In this document: positions 57,990 to 64,000 of the stretch, piece by piece
Position numbering within the stretch: the stretch's first letter is position 1
How the letters are laid out: each line of letters starts with the position of its first letter
Assembly: GCA_013399895.1 (NCBI GenBank)
Contig: VXBA01005043.1
Span: 1 to 64,000, forward strand
DNA: 64,000 nt
Direction: 5' to 3'
Source: Serilophus lunatus
Taxonomy: Eukaryota > Chordata > Aves > Passeriformes > Eurylaimidae
Program-made: the position numbers and the translations under genes
The notes under the pieces: model-generated
What the model was told of the DNA's origin: nothing
Database searches by the model: none
The model's input: only the letters and a program-made list of their open reading frames with translations

Positions 57990-58404
57990 ATCTGGTTCTG
58001 GACCGATTTACAGAAAGATGTTGAGTTACTGGAATATGTTCAGAGAAGGGCAACGAGGATGGTGAAGGGGCTGGAGCACAAGCCCAATGAAGAGCAGCTG
58101 AGGGAGCTGGGGTTGTTTAATCTGGAGAAGAGGAGGCTCAGGGGTGACCTTATCGCTGTCTGTAACTACCTGAAAGGAGGTTGTAGTCAGGCGGGGGTCT
58201 GTCTCTTCTCTCAGGAAACTGGCGACAGAACAAGAGGACAGTCTCAAGCTCCATCAGGGGAGGTTTAGGTTGGATATTAGGAAGAAATTCTTCACTGAAA
58301 GGGTGATCTCCCACTGGAATGGGCTGTCCAGTGAGGTGGTGGAGTCCCTGACCCTGGAGGTGCTCAGGAGTAGGCTAGATGAGGTGATGGGTGCCATGAT
58401 TTAG
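57990..58404 (+). pseudogene. CR1 ORF2 C-terminal remnant with one frameshift
   Basis: The frame reads VELLEYVQRRATRMVKGLEH, then LRELGLFNLEKRRLRGDLIA and a YLKGGC segment, the C-terminal end of CR1 ORF2 beyond the reverse transcriptase core. A frameshift near 58225-58240 moves the rest into another frame, where LKLHQGRFRLDIRKKFFTER and HWNGLSSEVVESLTLEVL continue the family sequence to a TAG at 58402-58404. Apart from that shift the segment is intact, which suggests moderate age. Non-functional alone because the catalytic parts are absent. Confidence 0.88.
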
Positions 58405-58482
58405 ATGATGGGTTGCTGTTAGATTTTAGGTTGGACTTGATGATCTGTAAGGTCTCTTCCAAGCTTGCGGATACTGTGATAC
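57990..58482 (+). mobile_element. CR1 3'-end fragment, comparatively well preserved
   Basis: It begins in the ORF2 coding region near TCTGGTTCTGGACCG and runs through the typical CR1 3' end: AGAGAAGGGCAACGAGGATG, GAGAAGAGGAGGCTCAGGGG, GGTTGGATATTAGGAAGAAA and GGTTGGACTTGATGATCT. It ends in GATACTGTGATAC, which looks like the terminal 8-bp repeat pair with mutations. About 490 bases, 5'-truncated, plus orientation. It looks less diverged than the copies at 15634 and 44412. Confidence 0.93.
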
Positions 58483-59287
58483 AGGATATCTCTTAAGATT
58501 CATGAGTGTCCTAATGCCTCAAGTAAAATATGCTAGAGATTAAACGGAGGTAACACAGATAATCCTCAACTTTATAAAGAATTTAACCAGTTAGATCACA
58601 GAAATAGTCACATACTTATTTCTAGATGTCAACTTGATTCCACTGAAGAATACTATTTTAAGGTAAGGCAACATAATATAATACATCATTTCTGAAGATG
58701 ATGTTGTGAGCAGAACAATCTTGTTTTGATTAATTATTCAGTTTGGTAAAATTACAGCTTGTTTAAAGGAGCATAAGCAATCTTTCAGAATGCTTCACTT
58801 GCTTCTTTTTACATAAGAATAATTCATTCCAGGTGTAAATTTACTTAATTAAGAAGCAATATCCCATATTTCTCTGTGTGAGTGAGTAAATCTAAACCCA
58901 CAAAACAAATTACATAAATCAAAAGCTGGCATTATAGTCCTGAGCTATTAAACAGATTATGCAAGCTAAAAACCCCCCTCAACAAACAAACTGGGAGTGG
59001 AGGTAGAGAGGATATATCACAAAGAAATCCCTTTCACAAACTGAACTAATAGAGAAACAATAATTTGGACACTTTATATATTTTTTTCTGGTATTATTAA
59101 TTATCAGTATTCCTTTGTTTTCTGTACTGTTCATATTTATCATGTTTTATGTTCTTCTAGCACTTCCTCTTCTTTCTTTTTGTGAACCACTGAGCAGACC
59201 AGGCATCCAGATCCTTGAGGACTGCAACATAAAGGGTATCCTTACAGGTAGTTCAACAGCCCTCTGCTGTCATGGCAGAAGTATTTC
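58483..59287. other. AT-rich noncoding stretch, no gene seen
   Basis: No gene recognised between the CR1 fragment and the LTR. A short A/C tract (AAAAACCCCCCTC) lies at 58967-58993. Confidence 0.55.
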
Positions 59288-59329
59288 CAAAAAAAAAACC
59301 CCAAAAAACAAAACAGTCAAAACCAAAAC
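59288..59329. repeat. A/C-rich tract next to the LTR
   Basis: A10, then CCCC, then AAAAAACAAAACAGTC and AAAACC units. It belongs to the dispersed AAAACCCC-type group and ends about 12 bases before the putative LTR start. Confidence 0.8.
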
Positions 59330-59341
59330 ATCTTTATAAAT

Positions 59342-60098
59342 TGTGATGGACTGAAATGTTGTTGATGTCTTAAACATTGTCAAAACCATAGGAAGCCTTT
59401 TTTTAAAGCTGCAAGGAAGCAAGTGCCTGTGTGTGAAGTATCCCACTTTGCCTGTGTGCTTCCTGACTGGAATTTGGACTTTGAAGGGGAAACTTGAGAT
59501 AAGACTATTGTCTAAACACCTCAGGTCTGAGAAGTAAACAAGGCTCACAAGGTGGTGGAGGAGGAGGGGTTTGGATGTGTGGTAGTGAAATCTCTCCACA
59601 CTAGAGCAAATCCCCAGTCCGGGAAAACCACATACACATGGGACATTCACAAGAGAGGCAGGTCAGAAAGGGCCATAAACCACCAAAGACCTCCAAACCA
59701 CTCCCCAGACTCATTCCTGAGGCTTTCCACCACCAGAGGACCACACATGATCCAAGTGAGGCAATGAATCCAGAGTCTGTAAGAAGAGGCTGCAAAGCCT
59801 CCCACTATCTGGCATCTCTAGAGCATAGAGTCCATTTAACTCTATCTTTTGTGGGACCTTCTCCACCAAGAAGGCCAGAAAATACCCATGGGATGCCAGT
59901 CAGTTCTGGAGTGGTGATACTTTTTCTATTAATCTCCCGCTGTCACTTTCTTCTTTCCCCACTCCCCACCTTTTCCTATTTCATTCTCTCTCTCTCTCTG
60001 CCTCAAAATTACTGTTAAATAAAATCAGCATATGGTCTTGTTTGCACTTTAATTTGGGCAGAGGCATTTCTAATAATTTTAATAACTAGATCATAACA
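59342..60098 (+). mobile_element. Probable solo LTR of an endogenous retrovirus (ERVL-like)
   Basis: The segment starts TGTGATGG and ends TCATAACA, giving the TG...CA ends of LTRs and an imperfect inverted terminal repeat. Near its 3' end it has a pyrimidine-rich run with (TC)n at 59985-60000, a polyadenylation signal AATAAA at 60018-60023 and a T/G-rich downstream segment (GGTCTTGTTTGC), in the order expected for an LTR read on the plus strand. It is GC-richer than the flanks. No internal retroviral sequence or second LTR adjoins it, so it would be a solo LTR left by recombination. I could not confirm a target-site duplication (flanking 5-mers TAAAT and AAAGT differ), so the ends may be off by some bases. 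The 126-codon frames on both strands inside it are not retroviral proteins. Confidence 0.5.
60018..60023 (+). terminator. Polyadenylation signal AATAAA within the putative LTR
   Basis: AATAAA follows a pyrimidine-rich run and precedes a T/G-rich stretch about 20 bases on, as expected for the R region of an LTR. It may still end cryptic transcripts. Confidence 0.5.
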
Positions 60099-63000
60099 AA
60101 AGTAACTTATATTTGGCTTTGCTTTTCCATTTAATTTCAATGACTTGAGCCATGAGGAACTGTCTAGAGTTAGAAGCAAACCCATACAAACTTAGAAAAC
60201 AGTATAGTGCTTTCTTATCCTCTGTAAATTGAAGATACAACCTATTAATCACTTTAGATAGTACTGTTGGGATATTTTATTAATTATAGTCATGGTATTA
60301 TTTGCTGATTTATGTTTTAATGTTATAAGTTTTAAAAATATGTTTATCAATATAGTAGTAAATCTGTAATTAAAATTAGCTGTAAACAAATCAAGAAGCT
60401 GAAATATCAGGCTTCTGTTAATATGCTTTTTCTATCATAATTCTCCTAATATTATATCTAAGTCATTAACAAATATGCACCTAGAAGGATTTGCAAAAGG
60501 ATTATGGAAATTATTATGGCCTACTTAACACTTGATTTACTTTGTCACTGTTATGCACCCTGTATGACAACCCTATCCACTTAAACAAAGTCAATTGGCA
60601 AATATAAGGAAACGAGCAAAAGGCTGTTACAAGAAGACACTCCAAAAAAGAAAATTACACGATTGACTTGCAGTCCTCCTGTAAGAATACTCTGCAGCTA
60701 TTTAAAAGAGATTTAAGATAAACAAACATTCTACAATTGCATCTCAGAATACCACTGCCTTCAGATCATTTCTTTCTCTCTCCATGTAGAAAAATACGTT
60801 CCCAAAGGAGTGCTTACAACACAAAATTTAAGGATAATTGGAAATGTTCACTTATGGGCCCAGGGCTTAGACACATTGTTGTTAATGAAGAATGTAAGGT
60901 ATAATCCATAAAAGTCAAATATATTGAAATATATTTGATCACAGAATAAATTGGATATAAATGTATATGTAAACTGGTGTTTAATTTATTTGTTATTCAA
61001 CTTGCTCTAGCCTCCCTACCTTATTTCTAAATTGTCTTTATCTGAAGATTCTCCTAACACATTTCATAATCAAATTTTTGGAAAAGTCTTGTGTGGTTTC
61101 TCTTTTCTTTTTTTTTTTTTTGGTTCTACTAAGGAAACAAAAAATCCCAGAAAAAAATCTAATTTAAAATTAAATTATATTTTAATATTAAATTACATTA
61201 ACAACAGACAATAATACATATCATGAGAAAGCCAACATATCCCTGAAAATGGTCATTGATATACAAACTCAGAGATTAAACACAGTCTTAGAAGAAATTG
61301 AGTCACTATACAAATGAAAACTTTACTTCTGATCTATTTTTGATGCACTGAACTTGCTATGTAAGGTCAGTAATTATTCTCAACCCTACTTCATCAGAGA
61401 AAATGAAACACAAAGAGTCAGACATTTCAAAGGAAATAAACAATCACAATCAGTTACACTGTCTTGAAGTCAGTCTCCTAACTCTTTCAAGACACAGTGA
61501 ACTATCTCTGAACAATCTCCTCTTTCCTAGCTCCTTGGGATTCAGTAGTAACAAGAATAAATTATTCCTTGGCAATGGAAATACTATCTTGCATTTTTAG
61601 TCCTGCTGGGTACTCCTACTCAGCTTCTGACTATTTTAAAAATTATAGTGGAATGCAGCCTCTCCTTCCACTGAACAAGAATTCAACTCCTAGAAGGCTC
61701 TTACAAGAGATTAGGACTATCAGGGAATAAATTTCAGTATGTCATCACCTTAGAGATGGATTAGAAATAGCTGGACATAACAAAAGTGATTTTCCTTGAC
61801 AGTGAATAGCAAACAGTAAGAAATACATGAAGTTTATGTAAATTTTCACGTGACACAGGGTAATTCTGAGCCAAATAACACCAGGCCACATTCAAATAGT
61901 GGAAATATAACCAACAGATCTGATGTTGCCCTACGACTGAACATCACTATCAAATTGCAATCTCTTGGGATGATTGCTTTCAACACACAAACTTTGACCT
62001 CAAAAAGCAGAGATAAAATATCTCAAGAAAGGCAGGAAAAGGAATAGTAAAATCTGTAGAATTAGCATCTAGTAATACTGTAAAATAAACTCACAGTTCC
62101 TAGAGCATTAATGTAAATCTGTGGCCTTTCAGAGCCTAGAAGTCACTAGAAGTTTCATTTAATATTTTCAGACAAAATCTAAAGAGGAGTAAGCAATAAA
62201 ACCTATAATTACCAGCCATAAATAAAGCAGAAAAAAGGATGATGCAGTGTCCAAACAAAATAATAATCACATGTGCGTGTTGCGATGGGAGGAAATAGGG
62301 CAGTAAAATGAATAACCAAGCTTCAAGTCATGAAGTCAGAGATGCCCCTGATGCAACAAAGGTTTAAGGACACTTTGCTGATTTACTTTGTGACAGGCTG
62401 ACATTCTTGTAAGCATAATGCTCAAAAGCTCATTTCAGCAGTTTTAAGCAGCACAGCACTTTTTCCTGATTTATGACTGGTTTATGGTAGTTGGAAATGG
62501 ACATAGTCATTGTGGCCATAGTTCGAAATGAAGTTAAGTGATGTCCTTGCAGACCCAGCGTCAAAAATGAAAACTATGAAAAAAAATGAAAATGATGAAA
62601 TACACCTTGATAATTTAGCCCAGTGGTAAAAAGGGCAAAGGGAAAAGATGATTTGCAGTGCAAGCAAAGATTACAGTCTTTGGAGAAGTAAATTCGAGAT
62701 TGGTACCACATAATGGCTAAGTTTTCAGAGGTCAGCAGTCAAAGGTTCTGTAAGGCTGGCTCATAAAAATTATTAGAGCAAATGCATTACATTGAAGTTA
62801 TGCATATGCCTTCTTTTTGTTTTTTTAACCACACTAAATTTTCATTTACTCCCTCAGCTGCTCCAGAAAAGAACAGTTGGATAAAGACACCAAAAAATAC
62901 ACTCCACAGATTAGGCTTCCACATCCAGAGCAGACAACTACTTGAAATTTCTCTATCAAAAGTTACAGCTTTGGAATAGAGTTTATGAAAGAGTCTGTGG

Positions 63001-64000
63001 AAGAGATCAAGCAAGTGAAAAAAACATATTTTTGTTTAGTTCACTTGCTTGTATTAACCTCAGGAATTTACTAAAATGTATTGAATGAACTTACAGTGTA
63101 ACTAAGATATGTTGGATCTGACTTTGAAAGTTACTCAGTATCAGCCAGCAAATCCATTTAAACCTAGTGGATTAGAATATCTAAGAGTCACAGTTAAACT
63201 GACTAAAGGAACTACTAGTTGTTTAATCCATTACCTGGGAACTTCTTTAAGTATTTTTTTCAGATTCAAAACATTTCCAGTACGAATACAAATATGAGAT
63301 GGGGGAAATATTTCAATCGGAAAAAATCATGATCTCCACATGAAAGCTGTGAAAGTTGAGAAGTGTGCAACTGCCTGAAATGACTTAAGGGATAACTGTC
63401 ACAAGAATTAATACAGTTTGAATGTTTTAAAATTACAACAGATTCCTTTACATTTTGAAGGCTGTTTGATTCCTGCTGTGAAAGCTTAATGTCTTTCCAT
63501 TTGATGGAGGGTTGTGGCTGTTTCCAGTATACAGACGACTAATACTTGTTTAATGGATTGGAGCAGCCAACAAGTGTCAGAGATATATACACAAAAGGTT
63601 AAGTTAGGAGTAGAGTATTTTTCCCCTTTCTTGTTGACATCCTGTCAGCTACCCTCTAGAAAGAATAGTGAAGGGCAATGAGATGAGAACTTTTAAATAC
63701 ACAAGCTACCAAAATTAGTAACAAATTAAAATACAATGCATCCCCCTTCCCCAACAATGTCCCAGGACATCCTAGCAGAAAAGCTGACTAAAATTATAGC
63801 ATATAGAACATTTCTGCAGGCTTCCTCATACAGCTGCTCTTGAGCTTCAAGATTCACAAGAAAACACCAGCTGAAGATACCTATCTATTGAATAACATCC
63901 TTCAATGACTTTCAAATAAGCCTCTCCAGCACGACCCTAAAATGAAGAAGAGTCAGAAATCAACTATTTAAATACGCTAAATACTAAATAGAGGAGGATT
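60099..64000. other. AT-rich noncoding stretch, no gene seen
   Basis: No gene, RNA or recognised transposon. It includes a T-run at about 61109 and a very AT-rich patch near 61155-61205. Frames of 60-75 codons on both strands (for example around 62782-63014) overlap one another and are unrecognised. Confidence 0.55.

Noticed and set aside
59638..60018. 126-codon plus-strand open frame, and a 126-codon minus-strand frame at 59270-59650
   Set aside because: They overlap the putative LTR in whole or part and open in both directions. The peptides are not retroviral or otherwise recognised and are low-complexity near the ends.
1..64000. Bacterial-style systems (operons, CRISPR, phage, toxin-antitoxin)
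   Set aside because: No ribosome-binding-site/ORF arrays, no long ORFs and no regularly spaced repeats; LINE and LTR remnants mark this as animal nuclear DNA.

Overview
This window looks like vertebrate nuclear DNA, most likely from a bird. It is AT-rich, no reading frame exceeds about 126 codons, and simple tracts are scattered throughout. It holds at least five fragments of CR1, the dominant LINE retroposon of birds (also present in crocodilians and turtles). The best-preserved 3' end carries the ATTCTATG-type terminal repeat typical of avian CR1. I see no operon, CRISPR array, tRNA, rRNA or complete protein-coding gene. The window is best read as part of a very large intron or a gene desert.

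Layout. Positions 1-1885 (minus strand) are the 5' part of an unusually long CR1 copy: a 5' leader, a decayed ORF1 (zinc-knuckle-like N-terminus plus SGNH/GDSL-esterase-like domain) and the start of ORF2 (endonuclease domain), which runs off the left edge. Four shorter 3'-end CR1 fragments lie at 15634-15758 (-), 37087-37327 (-), 44412-45066 (+) and 57990-58482 (+). A probable solo LTR of an endogenous retrovirus, ERVL-like in appearance, lies at 59342-60098 (+). Between them is single-copy-looking, AT-rich noncoding DNA. It contains G/T- or A/C-rich tracts (about ten of the AAAACCCC kind), purine and pyrimidine tracts, G-quadruplex-capable runs, three short tandem duplications and one perfect 13-bp hairpin at 34741-34770.

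Possible functional elements. Two short segments are bounded by plausible splice sites and open in at least one frame: 21551-21635 (-) and 31040-31153 (+). Weaker exon-like segments lie at 5228-5398, 26051-26180 and 43061-43227. None gives a protein I recognise. The segment 52850-53110 looks most like a conserved regulatory element: it keeps several CpGs and has an inverted pair of SOX-type sites plus homeodomain-type sites. Conservation cannot be judged from one sequence, so this is inference.

I did not find an undescribed biological system. The items most worth checking are the 5'-extended CR1, the two splice-bounded segments, the probable LTR, the perfect hairpin and the enhancer-like block.
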